NCBI GenBank assembly: GCA_012837335.1
Contig: DURM01000052.1
Location: 1 to 64,000 of the forward strand
DNA from: Bacillota bacterium
Lineage (GTDB): Bacteria; Bacillota; Limnochordia; Darwinibacteriales; DTU012
Length of the DNA: 64,000 nt
Reading direction: 5' to 3'
In this document: piece after piece, positions 49,078-58,502 of the stretch
How positions within the stretch are numbered: position 1 is the first letter of the stretch
Layout: every line of letters starts with the position of its first letter
Position numbers and translations under genes: made by a program
The notes under the pieces: generated by a model
What the model saw: the letters and a program-made list of their open reading frames with translations, nothing else
Told to the model about the DNA's origin: nothing
The model's database searches: none

Positions 49078-50754
49078 GTGTTAAGAGAACTGCAGATCAG
49101 TGACTTTGCCTTAATTGATAGCTTGCAATTATCGTTTTACTCAGGATTCAGCGTGCTGACAGGAGAAACAGGCGCAGGAAAGTCGATCATTATTGACGCC
49201 CTCAGCTTGCTGCTCGGTGCACGGGCATCTATAGAGATGATCCGCACCGGGTGCGAAAAGGCTGTAATCGAGGGAGTATTTGAAGCGCCCGAAACTGCGT
49301 TTACACTGCTAAATGAGTGGGGAATCGAATCGGATAATACCGAGTTAATTATCAGTAGGGAGATTCACCGCAGCGGCCGCAACCGCTGCCGGCTGAACGG
49401 AACGCTGGTAACTGTGAATCAATTAGCGCAGTTGGGCAGATTATTAGTCGATATTTTAGGACAGCATGATCACCAAAGTTTGCTGGATGTATCGCGCCAT
49501 CTAGAGATTCTCGATGATTTTGGCGATGATGAACACAGACACCTCAAGAGTACTGTGCGTGAGCTCTACAGCAGATATGAGCAGGTAAAACGGGAACGAA
49601 TTAGGCTCCAGACTCAAGAACGGGACAGGTTGGCCCGCATTGATTTATTGCAGTTTCAGCTTGAAGAAATCACACAAGCGAATCTCAGGGTTGGGGAAGA
49701 AGACGAATTAGAGAAACAGCAGCAGCGGCTGGCCAACATCGAAAGAATCACAACAACCGCTGAGAGTGTTTATGCCAGGCTGCAGGAGCAGCTGCCTGAT
49801 CAGCCTCCTCTTTACGATCTTTTAGCCCAGACTATCAGCGATTTAACGTCTCTAACTCGGTATGATCAGGAGATTACACCTATTACTGAGCTGTTCAACC
49901 AAGCATTAGTGCAGCTGGAAGAAGCTTCCCGGGATCTGCGGCAGTATATCGAGGGATTCGAGCGCGATCCCCAGGCGTTGGAGCAGATCGAGACTCGCTT
50001 GAGCTTAATTAGAACACTGAAACGCAAATATGGTGAAAACGAGCAGGCCATCTTAGACTATGGAGAAGAAATCAGGCAGGAGCTGGAAACGCTTCTATCC
50101 AGCGAGATCACAATTGAGAAGTTAAAACAGGAAGAAGATGAGCTTTACAGCACGTTGACAGATCTTGCTAGACAGCTTACCGAGAAGAGACGCCAGTGCG
50201 CTGAGAAAATGGAGAAACAGATCGAAGCGCATCTAGCTGATCTGAACATGGAACGGACTAAATTTGTTGTAGATATTACGCCCGCAGATTTGAATGAGAC
50301 CGGAGTTGACTCAGTTGAATTCAAATTGTCACCCAATCTTGGGGAAGAGATCAAGCCATTGGCCAAAATCGCCTCGGGGGGCGAAATGTCCCGGATTATG
50401 CTGGCTCTCAAGAACAGTCTGGTTCAGGTAGAGCAGATTCCGGCTTTGGTGTTCGATGAAGTTGATACTGGAATCGGTGGACGAACTGCGCTTAAAGTTG
50501 CCGAAAAGCTCCGCAGTCTTAGTGGGCAGTTTCAAGTCTTTGCGGTTACCCATCTGCCGATAGTGGCCAGCTTTGCCCAACACCATTATTATGTGGAAAA
50601 ACAAGAGCATTATGGCAGAACTAAGGTTAAAGTTACTCTGCTTGATCGGGATGGCAGAGTCAGCGAGCTGGTGAGGATGCTGGGAGGTCAGGCTGATCAG
50701 TCTGCCACAAAAGCTCACGCGGAAGAGCTGTTAAAACAGGCTAATACCAGCTAG
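49078..50754 (+). CDS. recN: DNA repair protein RecN
   Basis: A 558-residue SMC-like ATPase of double-strand break repair. Walker A is TGETGAGKSIIIDAL, a central coiled coil spans about 160-375, and the C-terminal signature/Walker B segments are KIASGGEMSRIMLALK and LVFDEVDTGIGGRTA. It bundles broken DNA ends for homologous recombination. GTG start just after argR. Confidence 0.96.
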   Translation: MLRELQISDFALIDSLQLSFYSGFSVLTGETGAGKSIIIDALSLLLGARASIEMIRTGCEKAVIEGVFEAPETAFTLLNEWGIESDNTELIISREIHRSGRNRCRLNGTLVTVNQLAQLGRLLVDILGQHDHQSLLDVSRHLEILDDFGDDEHRHLKSTVRELYSRYEQVKRERIRLQTQERDRLARIDLLQFQLEEITQANLRVGEEDELEKQQQRLANIERITTTAESVYARLQEQLPDQPPLYDLLAQTISDLTSLTRYDQEITPITELFNQALVQLEEASRDLRQYIEGFERDPQALEQIETRLSLIRTLKRKYGENEQAILDYGEEIRQELETLLSSEITIEKLKQEEDELYSTLTDLARQLTEKRRQCAEKMEKQIEAHLADLNMERTKFVVDITPADLNETGVDSVEFKLSPNLGEEIKPLAKIASGGEMSRIMLALKNSLVQVEQIPALVFDEVDTGIGGRTALKVAEKLRSLSGQFQVFAVTHLPIVASFAQHHYYVEKQEHYGRTKVKVTLLDRDGRVSELVRMLGGQADQSATKAHAEELLKQANTS

Positions 50755-50762
50755 TTCCTAAT

Positions 50763-50793
50763 ATATAACTTGACAAACCCGGGTACGATACTC
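50763..50793 (+). promoter_or_regulatory. Possible forespore sigma promoter of spoIVB
   Basis: ATATAA (50763-50768), an 18-bp spacer and GATACTC (50787-50793) loosely resemble a sigma-F/sigma-G promoter, which drives spoIVB in Bacillus. A nearby TTGACA at 50770-50775 lacks a matching -10. Weak evidence. Confidence 0.3.
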
Positions 50794-50824
50794 TCAGACT
50801 ATGCTGTGAGGGGAGTATTCGGGT

Positions 50825-52156
50825 GTGAAGAAATCGTACTATTTACTGCTGCTGCCTGGACTGGTAATGCTTGGATTATTGGTATCACCTGTGTTAGCAT
50901 CTTGGGCGGGGATTCCTGGTGAGATCAGGCTGTTCCAGGGAACGGAGTTTTCTCTAACTGCTCACCTGCCGTTCCGCTTCATTGATGGTGATGGATTGGA
51001 TGTGACCGGTCCCAAAGGAGAGTTTTTTCTCAGAGCCGATCAGGTGGGCAAGCAGTACTTTCAGGTGAGGCTCTTCGGGTTTATCCCGATTCGCGAAATG
51101 GTGGTAGATGTCGTTCCAGAAGTGGAGGTATTTCCCGGAGGCCACTCCATCGGTGTTTTGGTTAAGCCAATCGGTTTAGTAATCAGCAGAATCGTTCCGG
51201 TTCGAGGTTTGGATGGCAGGGAGTATTATCCCGCCGCAGAAGCAGGATTAGAACCGGGCGATTTAATTATCTCCATCGGCGGCCGGAAAGTTACCAGTCC
51301 AGAGCAGGTGGGGCAGATTGTTAATGAGCTGGCACCTCAGGATTCACAGCTCCCGTTGGTGGTTCAGCGCCATGATGTTCAACTGGAGACAGTGATTACT
51401 CCAGTTCTGTCAATGCAGGAAGACATTAGTGGAAATCCGCGCCAAGTTTACCTGCTGGGAGTTTTTTTGGAAGACCCGGCCAGCGGAGTGGGAACACTCA
51501 CATTTTTTGACAAAAACACCGGTAAATACGGCGCCCTGGGGCACACTATCACTGACAGTTTAGGCCGCAGCCTGGAGATTACAGATGGCAGTATTGTGTC
51601 GGCCAGCATTGAAAGCATCAAGCAGGGATTTAAAGGTTTGCCTGGAGAAAAACTCGGTGTTTTTATTGATCAGGCAGTTATGGGTTCAATCGACAAGAAT
51701 TCCAAGTTTGGTATTTTTGGCAGATTATCAGAACAACTTGAGAACCCATACTTTAATAATCCAATTCCTATTGCCCTGAATCATGAAGTCAAGGTCGGCC
51801 CAGCAAAGATTTATACCGTAGTGAACCGAGATGAGATTCAAGAGTTTGATATTGAGATCACGAGAGTTTACCATCAATCGAAGCCGGATGATAAGGGGAT
51901 GGTGATACGGGTGGTTGATCCGGAGCTGCTGCAAAAAACGGGAGGTATTATCCAGGGTATGAGCGGCAGTCCGATCGTCCAGGACGGCAAGTTAGTCGGT
52001 GCAATTACCCATGTCTTTGTGAATGATCCCCGCATGGGGTACGGTGGTTTTATTGAATGGATGATTTATGAGTCAGGGATTGGCGGTGAAACTCCAACGC
52101 TCGCCAGCGAACCCTATCCGTTTTTCGGGTCGGGTTCTTTTTTTATGCAGGAATAG
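50825..52156 (+). CDS. spoIVB: SpoIVB serine peptidase (sigma-K checkpoint)
   Basis: A 443-residue forespore protein secreted into the inter-membrane space, which cleaves SpoIVFA to release pro-sigma-K processing. It has an N-terminal signal or anchor (YLLLLPGLVMLGLLVSPVLA), a PDZ domain (about 110-205; AAEAGLEPGDLIISIGGRKV) and the S55 peptidase domain with the Ser nucleophile in IQGMSGSPIVQDG and upstream His in LGHTITD. The GTG start follows GAGGGGAG. Located before spo0A as in other spore formers; sigK is in this window too. Confidence 0.96.
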   Translation: MKKSYYLLLLPGLVMLGLLVSPVLASWAGIPGEIRLFQGTEFSLTAHLPFRFIDGDGLDVTGPKGEFFLRADQVGKQYFQVRLFGFIPIREMVVDVVPEVEVFPGGHSIGVLVKPIGLVISRIVPVRGLDGREYYPAAEAGLEPGDLIISIGGRKVTSPEQVGQIVNELAPQDSQLPLVVQRHDVQLETVITPVLSMQEDISGNPRQVYLLGVFLEDPASGVGTLTFFDKNTGKYGALGHTITDSLGRSLEITDGSIVSASIESIKQGFKGLPGEKLGVFIDQAVMGSIDKNSKFGIFGRLSEQLENPYFNNPIPIALNHEVKVGPAKIYTVVNRDEIQEFDIEITRVYHQSKPDDKGMVIRVVDPELLQKTGGIIQGMSGSPIVQDGKLVGAITHVFVNDPRMGYGGFIEWMIYESGIGGETPTLASEPYPFFGSGSFFMQE

Positions 52157-52212
52157 ATGATTTTGCTAGCGAAGTTTAGCTGCAGGTGGTTATGGATGTG
52201 GAGGTGCCGGCT

Positions 52213-52965
52213 TTGATTAAAGTTGTGATCGGCGATGCAAATCCAAAATACCTCGAGCTGATCAGCCGTGAGCTTAAGCATGAGCTAGAAATCGCGGTGA
52301 TCGGTACAGCATCTAATCCTAATGATCTTTCAAAGCTGGTGAGTCAGTACCAGCCCGATATTGTTGTCATGGATTTCATGGATATTATTGACCAGGGTAC
52401 TGCGGTTGTTCGTCAGATCATGAAGAAACAGCCCTTAACGCAGGTATTGGTTATTTCTGAGATTGAAGATGACCAGTTTGTGGAGCAGCTGCTCAAATTA
52501 GGGGTCGCCTATTATATGATCAAACCTTTCCGCATGCCGGATTTGATCGAGCGGATTAAATACATCCACCATAACTATGGAAATATGTTTAATCTTTTCT
52601 ATATTAGGGAACGCCGATTGATTCAGCAGTTTTTAGTCAGCTGTTTTGCCGAGCTCGGCATACCGCCGAATTATAAGGGACACCGCTATCTCATTGATGC
52701 AATCTTGTTGGTCAGCCAGGATGATTCCTGGCTGAATGGGATAACCAAAAGGCTTTATCCAGCCGTCGCTCGGGGGAATCATACTACTGCCAGCCATGTA
52801 GAGAGATCGATCCGCTATGCAATCGATACCGCTTGGGCTAAAGGTGATCTGGAGCATCTTCAAAAATTTTTTCCTTATGCGATCGATCCTGCTAAGGGCA
52901 AGCCGACAAACGCGGCATTTATCGCCAAAATGGCAGATCTTATAAAGATCCGGTTTTCTGGATGA
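52213..52965 (+). CDS. spo0A: Sporulation master regulator Spo0A with an altered receiver
   Basis: A 251-residue response regulator. The receiver (about 1-120) keeps the phospho-acceptor-position Asp54 (VVMDF), Ser82 and Lys104 (YYMIKP), but the acidic pocket is IGDAN (Asp8, Ala9) where the standard is ADDN, and the loop after Asp54 lacks the usual MPxLDG. The C-terminal domain has the Spo0A signature DAILLVSQD, GITKRLYPAVA and TTASHVERSIRYAIDTAW, binding 0A-boxes; the recognition helix has His where most have Arg. TTG 52213 follows GGAGGTG by six bases and is preferred over the longer frame. Confidence 0.94.
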   Translation: MIKVVIGDANPKYLELISRELKHELEIAVIGTASNPNDLSKLVSQYQPDIVVMDFMDIIDQGTAVVRQIMKKQPLTQVLVISEIEDDQFVEQLLKLGVAYYMIKPFRMPDLIERIKYIHHNYGNMFNLFYIRERRLIQQFLVSCFAELGIPPNYKGHRYLIDAILLVSQDDSWLNGITKRLYPAVARGNHTTASHVERSIRYAIDTAWAKGDLEHLQKFFPYAIDPAKGKPTNAAFIAKMADLIKIRFSG

Positions 52966-52998
52966 TGACTAAACCACAGGCTAATAGCTAATATTAAG

Positions 52999-53026
52999 AA
53001 GGACGAAGAGGATAATCTTCGTCCTT
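52999..53026 (+). terminator. Terminator-like hairpin after spo0A
   Basis: AAGGACGAAGA / TCTTCGTCCTT, a perfect 11-bp stem with 6-base loop; the tail is only weakly T-rich. Confidence 0.65.
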
Positions 53027-53053
53027 TCCAGTTATTAGTAGGAGTGGAGTCAC

Positions 53054-54178
53054 TTGCTGTATAAGGGGAAAGTTCGGCTCGGTCAAAAAACTAAAGAGCT
53101 AGTTAAGGAGCTTAAACCTCGGGAAATAGCAGTTATCAATCACAACGATTTAGATGCGGTGGGAGCCATGCAGCTCGCAGATTCAGGAGTTGCAGTAGTG
53201 CTGAACGCAGCCGATTCTATTACCGGTCGCTATCCCAACTTAGGACCTGAGCTGCTGCTTGAGCGTGGGGTAGCGCTGATTGATCGGATCGGAGAAGAGA
53301 TTTTTAAACAGCTTCATGATGGCGATCTGGTCCAGGTTGATGGCGAAAAGATTTATCGCGGTAGCCGCTTGATAGCCCGCGGTCGATTGGTTACCCCCGA
53401 AATAGTCTGCACCTTGATGGAAGAAGCAAGGAAAAATATCGATTCTGAAGTGTCTAAGTTTGTAGACAACACAATTGAGTATATGCAGAAAGAAAAACAG
53501 CTGATGCTGACCAACCTTACTATTCCCAAAGTAAGGACGGTGATCAAGGATCAGCATGTAGTGGTGGTTGTGCGGGGTATCAATTACCGCGATGATCTGC
53601 GGGCGATCGGACCATATATCGAAGAAATGGGTCCGGTTTTAATTGGCGTAGATGGGGGAGCGGATGCGCTTTTAGAGTTCGGGCATGTACCAGACTTGAT
53701 CATTGGCGATATGGACAGTGTCAGCGACGAGACGTTAAAATGCGGAGCAGAAATTCTTGTTCATGGTTACCAGGATGGCAGATGTCCGGGAGCTCGGCGG
53801 TTAAGCGAACTGGGCGTGGGGTATAAGGTTTTTCCTGCTCCTGGTACCAGCGAAGATATTGCACTGCTTTTAGCCTATGAATTGGGAGCCCGGTTGATTG
53901 TCGCAGTCGGACTGCATTCGAACTTGATAGACTTTTTAGAAAAAGGACGGCCAGGTATGGCCTCTACTTTTTTGACAAGAATGAAGATCGGTTCGATCTT
54001 GGTCGATGCCAAAGGTGTCAGCCAGCTCTATCAGGGAAAATCCGGTATGCTCCACGTTCCGCTGTTGATCGCAGCCTTGGTCCCTATTCTGCTAACTGTG
54101 CTTTTGGCGACATCATGGCGGGATTTGTTCAGGCTGTTGTGGTTGGAGTTGAGGCTGTTTATAGGAGGATTATTTTAA
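53054..54178 (+). CDS. steA: SteA-like protein (thiamin-pyrophosphokinase-like domain, membrane anchor)
   Basis: A 374-residue protein resembling cytokinetic-ring protein SteA of actinobacteria. The N-terminal half (KELKPREIAVINHNDLDAVGAM) and a thiamin-pyrophosphokinase-like domain with VDGGADALLEFGHVPDLIIGDMDSVS (partly cited) precede a C-terminal membrane helix (PLLIAALVPILLTVLLA). Real thiamin kinase activity is not expected from the fusion architecture. It is coupled with the SteB/MctB-like gene by a one-base overlap, the same order as in corynebacteria, suggesting a cell-envelope or division role. Confidence 0.85.
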   Translation: MLYKGKVRLGQKTKELVKELKPREIAVINHNDLDAVGAMQLADSGVAVVLNAADSITGRYPNLGPELLLERGVALIDRIGEEIFKQLHDGDLVQVDGEKIYRGSRLIARGRLVTPEIVCTLMEEARKNIDSEVSKFVDNTIEYMQKEKQLMLTNLTIPKVRTVIKDQHVVVVVRGINYRDDLRAIGPYIEEMGPVLIGVDGGADALLEFGHVPDLIIGDMDSVSDETLKCGAEILVHGYQDGRCPGARRLSELGVGYKVFPAPGTSEDIALLLAYELGARLIVAVGLHSNLIDFLEKGRPGMASTFLTRMKIGSILVDAKGVSQLYQGKSGMLHVPLLIAALVPILLTVLLATSWRDLFRLLWLELRLFIGGLF

Positions 54179-54906
54179 TGCACATCGGCTTCCGGTATCA
54201 TATCGCAACATTAGTAGCAGTATTCTTTAGTTTGTTTTTGGGAATTGTAGTGGGCAGCATCCTATTCCAAGATGATTTATTAGTGCAGGAGCAGAACAGC
54301 ATTATCAATGAACTAGAGCAGCGTTTTAAGGATCTAGAGCTGCGAACAAAAGAAATGCAGACTAATTTAAAGCAGGTAGAGATCAAAGAGCAGCTCTTCG
54401 CTGAAGGATGGGGTTTGATCCGCTCCACCCTGATTGGTGACCAGCTGCAGGGACGCGAGATAGTTTTGCTTTACGATCAGGCGGATGAGCCAGCGCTCGA
54501 GCGGCTGACGAGACTACTAGAAGAAGCTGGAGCTCATGTTTGCGGCAGTTATGCCTGGCCGAATCATCTGGATGAAGTCAGGTCGCTGTTTGAGCAAATA
54601 ATGTCTGCAGAGCCGGAGCAGCCTGCCGCAGTGATTTGGACCAATGCTCCTTTGACAGAAACAGCTCGGCAAGGGATTGAATGGATTCACCAATTAGGCT
54701 GGCAGATCAGTGTTCTGCAGCCGTATAACTCAAAGGTGCATCTAGCTGGAATAGCAGAAAAGGCGCTGGTGATTGAGATGGGCGATACATTTTTGGGCGA
54801 GCTGGCGGTAGTTAGAGGTCTCAAGGCTGGCTTAACCGGTGTCTACGGTCACAGCAGTGAAGCTGTTGGTTTAATTCCAATGGTTGAGATGGAGCTGGCA
54901 GAATGA
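54178..54906 (+). CDS. SteB/MctB-like membrane protein (DUF3186 copper transporter family)
   Basis: A 242-residue protein: one N-terminal membrane helix (YHIATLVAVFFSLFLGIVVGSILF), a long coiled coil (about 35-75) and an extracytoplasmic alpha/beta domain. It belongs to the MctB/SteB family; copper transport in mycobacteria and division-site roles with SteA have been proposed for members. ATG 54178 follows AGGAGGA within steA (TAATG), which supports co-translation and a SteA partner role. Confidence 0.82.
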   Translation: MHIGFRYHIATLVAVFFSLFLGIVVGSILFQDDLLVQEQNSIINELEQRFKDLELRTKEMQTNLKQVEIKEQLFAEGWGLIRSTLIGDQLQGREIVLLYDQADEPALERLTRLLEEAGAHVCGSYAWPNHLDEVRSLFEQIMSAEPEQPAAVIWTNAPLTETARQGIEWIHQLGWQISVLQPYNSKVHLAGIAEKALVIEMGDTFLGELAVVRGLKAGLTGVYGHSSEAVGLIPMVEMELAE

Positions 54907-55583
54907 AAGTTACAGCGCTAATTCCCGCGTACAATGAGGCGGATCGGATCGGGGAAACACTTCAAGCAGTTCTTAAGCTGGATATGGTAGACCAAATTGT
55001 AGTAATTGACGATGGCTCCACCGATGGTACAACCGCTGTGGTTAAAGATTATCCTGTTGAGTTAATTAAGCTGGATAGGAACCGGGGAAAAGGGGGAGCG
55101 CTTAATGCTGGCTGGCAGAGATATCGTTCTGAGATCTATCTGCTGCTGGACGCGGATCTAAAGTCTAGTGCGATCTATGCGCAAGATCTACTTGCTCCAG
55201 TGCTGGAAAAAGCAGCAGATATGACTATTGCTAACTTTGCTGTTAATCAAACGGGTGGAGCTGGGAAGATGGGTTTTGGAACTGCTAAGCTGATAGCAAG
55301 ATATGGGATCTGGTGCCTTACTGGTCATAAATTTGCCAGTCCGCTGTCAGGGCAGCGCGCAGTACGGCGGGAGGTCTTGGAGGATTGCGGTGGATTTGCC
55401 TCAGGATTCGGAGTTGAAGCAGCTCTAACAATTAGAGCACTGCGGTTGGGTTATCGAGTCGTAGAAGTCGATCTGCCTATGACGCACCGGGCTACAGGCC
55501 GTAATCTTGCAGGTTTTTGCCACCGGGGCAGGCAGCTCGCAGCTGTAGTCAGAGAATTATACAAAGCCTGGAGGAATCAGTAG
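54903..55583 (+). CDS. Family 2 glycosyltransferase
   Basis: A 226-residue GT-A fold transferase without membrane segments. It has VTALIPAYNEADRIGETL, VIDDGSTDGT and the metal-binding DxD in LLLDADLKS, and GQRAVRREVLEDCGGF near the acceptor site. It may add a sugar to a lipid or polymer of the envelope. It overlaps the SteB-like gene by four bases (ATGA) and is followed directly by an MraY/WecA-like gene. Confidence 0.88.
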   Translation: MKVTALIPAYNEADRIGETLQAVLKLDMVDQIVVIDDGSTDGTTAVVKDYPVELIKLDRNRGKGGALNAGWQRYRSEIYLLLDADLKSSAIYAQDLLAPVLEKAADMTIANFAVNQTGGAGKMGFGTAKLIARYGIWCLTGHKFASPLSGQRAVRREVLEDCGGFASGFGVEAALTIRALRLGYRVVEVDLPMTHRATGRNLAGFCHRGRQLAAVVRELYKAWRNQ

Positions 55584-56390
55584 GTGCTGTGGCTGATTTT
55601 GTTGAACGTGGGTGTTTATGTCAGCACGTTTTATTTAATGCCGGTGTTGATTGAAATGATTAGACCCCGCCAAAGCGCTCTAAATTATCAAAACCGAGAA
55701 GTTCCGGTGGGATTAGGGCTGGTGTTCAGCCTTACTGTCGTGCCGAGCCTGATAATTGGTTTGATCGTTGGGCTGTTATCCATTCGTCAGGGAGGCATAG
55801 CAATCATAACTATCCTCAGTTTTGGTTTGCTGGGTTTAATTGATGATACCCTGGGCAGCCGGGAAGCGCGGGGATTTAGGGGACATTTCCGCGCTCTCAG
55901 GAATGGATATTTGACTACTGGAGCTTTAAAAGCCGGTTTTGGCTTTGTTATTGCGGTTTTAACTGCAGTTGTTGCCGCCGGTGGGGTGGTAAATATAACA
56001 CTTAATGCGTTAAATATTGCTTTATGTGCTAATCTCGCTAATCTCTTGGATGTCCGGCCTGGTAGAGCCGGCAAGTTTTACCTTTTTTCTGTATTAGTAT
56101 TCGGTTTAGTAGGGCATTTAAATCCATTTCTTTTGTTAACAGCTGTCAGTGCTGCTGCATATCTTCCTTGGGACCTCAACGCGGAGGTAATGATGGGTGA
56201 TGTCGGCTCGAATGTATTAGGAGCGGTAATCGGCTTAACTGTAATGGAGTTTTCGGTTGCAGGAAAAGCTGCCGTATTGTTCTTCCTGGTGATTGTGCAT
56301 TTCTACGCTGAACGGAGATCGCTTACAGATTTGATTGAAAAAACGCCTTTCCTCAACTATTTGGACCTAATCGGCCGCAAAAAGGTATAA
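55584..56390 (+). CDS. MraY/WecA-like phospho-sugar transferase
   Basis: A 268-residue polytopic membrane protein of the glycosyltransferase-4 (MraY/WecA) group, which attaches phospho-sugars to undecaprenyl phosphate. Segments GLLGLIDDTLGSREARGFRGH (Asp pair) and ANLLDVRPGRAGK, with MMGDVGSNVLGAVIG, are the catalytic regions. It is shorter than MraY (about 320). Follows the GT2 gene without gap, suggesting a joint lipid-linked glycan step. Confidence 0.85.
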   Translation: MLWLILLNVGVYVSTFYLMPVLIEMIRPRQSALNYQNREVPVGLGLVFSLTVVPSLIIGLIVGLLSIRQGGIAIITILSFGLLGLIDDTLGSREARGFRGHFRALRNGYLTTGALKAGFGFVIAVLTAVVAAGGVVNITLNALNIALCANLANLLDVRPGRAGKFYLFSVLVFGLVGHLNPFLLLTAVSAAAYLPWDLNAEVMMGDVGSNVLGAVIGLTVMEFSVAGKAAVLFFLVIVHFYAERRSLTDLIEKTPFLNYLDLIGRKKV

Positions 56391-56411
56391 ACCGATTTAT
56401 GTAGAATAATT

Positions 56412-56443
56412 AACTCACCCCTGCTTGCGGAGGTGAGTTTTTT
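56412..56443 (+). terminator. Terminator-like hairpin containing the helicase ribosome-binding site and start codon
   Basis: AACTCACC (56412-56419) pairs with GGTGAGTT (56432-56439), followed by a six-T run. The 3' arm includes the Shine-Dalgarno GGAGGTGA, and the TTG start codon (56442) is at the end of the T-run. Transcription read-through and translation of the helicase gene therefore appear to compete with this structure. Confidence 0.65.
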
Positions 56444-58502
56444 GAATTACGACCGCAATTTTTTTCTGCCTACGGGTCCCCTTTCTCAACTAGAAGGCTA
56501 CGAATATCGCGAGCAGCAGCAGAAAATGGCTGATCAAGTTATGAATATTCTTACTGATGGTCACATCGGTTTAATAGAGGCCGGTACCGGTACCGGCAAA
56601 TCCCTAGCGTATCTGTATCCTTCCATCTGCTTTGCTAAATCTAAAGGTGAGAAGGTTGTAATTTCCACTAATACGATTAATTTGCAGGAGCAGCTGTTGG
56701 AAAAAGATATCCCGGTCCTGTTTAAACTAGGAACGAGATTTAAAGCTGTCGTTGTTAAAGGCTGGAGTAACTATCCCTGCTGGCTGAGGATTAAGGATCT
56801 CCAGGAACAGCTAGAGGATGAAAAAGACAGTCAAGAGCTAGCTGAGTTGGAGAAGCTGCTTGAGCAGGAGTCTGTATCTGAGGTTACCAAGCTGTTTGAA
56901 AGCACAGCTGCGGACATAAAGGAGCAGATTCAAGCCGAATCAGATTTATGTCTCCGCGGTAAATGCAGTTACTTCAATCAATGTCCGGTGTTTATCAACC
57001 GCCGCCAGGCTGAAACTGCAGATATTGTGATTGTGAATCATCACCTGCTGCTGGCAGATGTTGCTGTTCGCCAAGCAGTGGGCTGGGAAGAAAACGCAGT
57101 CCTGCCCGTGTACTATCATCTGGTACTTGATGAAGCCCACCATATTGAAGATATCGCTACCGATTATTTTGGGGTACAGCTGTCACTGCTCCGCATTCGG
57201 CGGCTGTTGGGGTTTTTATACCGTCCGTACGGCAAAAACCGCGGACTTCTGGCCGGATTGCGGCAAAATTTATCCCGCTATCCTTCCGAGGAAGGCGATG
57301 ATCTTCTCGAGATTCTGGACTGGCAGCTGCTTCCCCAGCTGAGGATGGTTGACGAAGCAGCTGTCAAATATTTTGCTGTTCTTGAAGAGGAACTGTTTCA
57401 AGACAGAGATGATTCTGATACAGTTCTCATTCCTTACAGCGGTCTGGAACAGGGAGCACTGCTGGAGAGCTACGATCGGTTTTTCACCTCGCTGGTGACT
57501 TTAAAAACTCAGCTGGAAAACTTGATTTCGCTGCTGGAACCAGATGAGGGTGATAAACTTACGCCTTATTTAAAAAGAATCGAAGCGGTAATCGCTGATT
57601 TGGAGTTCTTGATGGAAGCGGCAGATAGAGGCTTTGTTTACTGGCTGAAAAAGCAGCAGAGACAGCACGGCTGTGTTCTGCAGGCAGCTCCCATCCAAGT
57701 TGGAGAACAGCTCCGGGAGCATCTGCTCTTTCAAGTTAAGTCAGCGATTTTTACCAGCGCAACCCTGACTGTTAATAATGATTTTAAGTATTTTTGCGAT
57801 AGTATCGGAATTGGGCACAGTGAAAACTGGGACTTAAATACAGCGATTTACGCTTCCCCTTTTGATTATCAGAACCAGGTTTATCTTGCGGTTGCCAGGG
57901 ATATGCCTTCCGCTGAGCATCCTGATTTTGCAGCAGTATTGGTAGAGCATCTTGATCCACTGTTGGCAGTTACCCAAGGCCGCGCGTTCATTTTATTTAC
58001 TTCTTATGCGATGCTGCGGAAAACAGCGCAGCTTGTGCGGGAGCACGGCTTGGATCAGAAGTATAACTTTTTAGTGCAGGGCGAAATGCCGCGGACAGAA
58101 ATGCTCGATCGTTTCCGCGATGAAGCAAAAACAGTTCTGCTGGGAACAGATAGTTTTTGGGAAGGTGTGGATGTGGCGGGGGATGCCCTATCAACTGTGA
58201 TTATTACCAAGCTGCCCTTTAAAGTCCCCACCGAACCGATTGCCGCAGCCCGCAGCGAGCAGATGCGCTTGAACGGCATTAATCCGTTTTTAAATTACTT
58301 TTTACCACAGGCAGTTTTAAAATTTCGTCAGGGATGCGGGCGGCTGATCCGCACCAAGACTGATCGAGGATTAATCTTAATCTGTGATAAGCGCATCATG
58401 GAACGCAGTTATGGAAAGTTTTTCATTCAGTCACTGCCTGCTTGTTCCGTTCATTATGATAAATTGCAAGCTATTGAGCAGGAGGTTAAGTTATGGTTTT
58501 AA
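56442..58502 (+). CDS. DinG/XPD-like ATP-dependent DNA helicase with Fe-S cluster
   Basis: A 686-residue superfamily-2 helicase. Walker A is EAGTGTGKSLAY, the DEAH box is VLDEAHHIED, and motif VI-like sequence is FRQGCGRLIRT. Four Cys (YPCWLR and LCLRGKCSYFNQCPVF) between motifs I and II fit an XPD-type 4Fe-4S cluster, so it is probably a 5'-3' DNA helicase. TTG 56442 follows GGAGGTGA; the gene ends 10 bases into the next. Confidence 0.92.
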   Translation: MNYDRNFFLPTGPLSQLEGYEYREQQQKMADQVMNILTDGHIGLIEAGTGTGKSLAYLYPSICFAKSKGEKVVISTNTINLQEQLLEKDIPVLFKLGTRFKAVVVKGWSNYPCWLRIKDLQEQLEDEKDSQELAELEKLLEQESVSEVTKLFESTAADIKEQIQAESDLCLRGKCSYFNQCPVFINRRQAETADIVIVNHHLLLADVAVRQAVGWEENAVLPVYYHLVLDEAHHIEDIATDYFGVQLSLLRIRRLLGFLYRPYGKNRGLLAGLRQNLSRYPSEEGDDLLEILDWQLLPQLRMVDEAAVKYFAVLEEELFQDRDDSDTVLIPYSGLEQGALLESYDRFFTSLVTLKTQLENLISLLEPDEGDKLTPYLKRIEAVIADLEFLMEAADRGFVYWLKKQQRQHGCVLQAAPIQVGEQLREHLLFQVKSAIFTSATLTVNNDFKYFCDSIGIGHSENWDLNTAIYASPFDYQNQVYLAVARDMPSAEHPDFAAVLVEHLDPLLAVTQGRAFILFTSYAMLRKTAQLVREHGLDQKYNFLVQGEMPRTEMLDRFRDEAKTVLLGTDSFWEGVDVAGDALSTVIITKLPFKVPTEPIAAARSEQMRLNGINPFLNYFLPQAVLKFRQGCGRLIRTKTDRGLILICDKRIMERSYGKFFIQSLPACSVHYDKLQAIEQEVKLWF

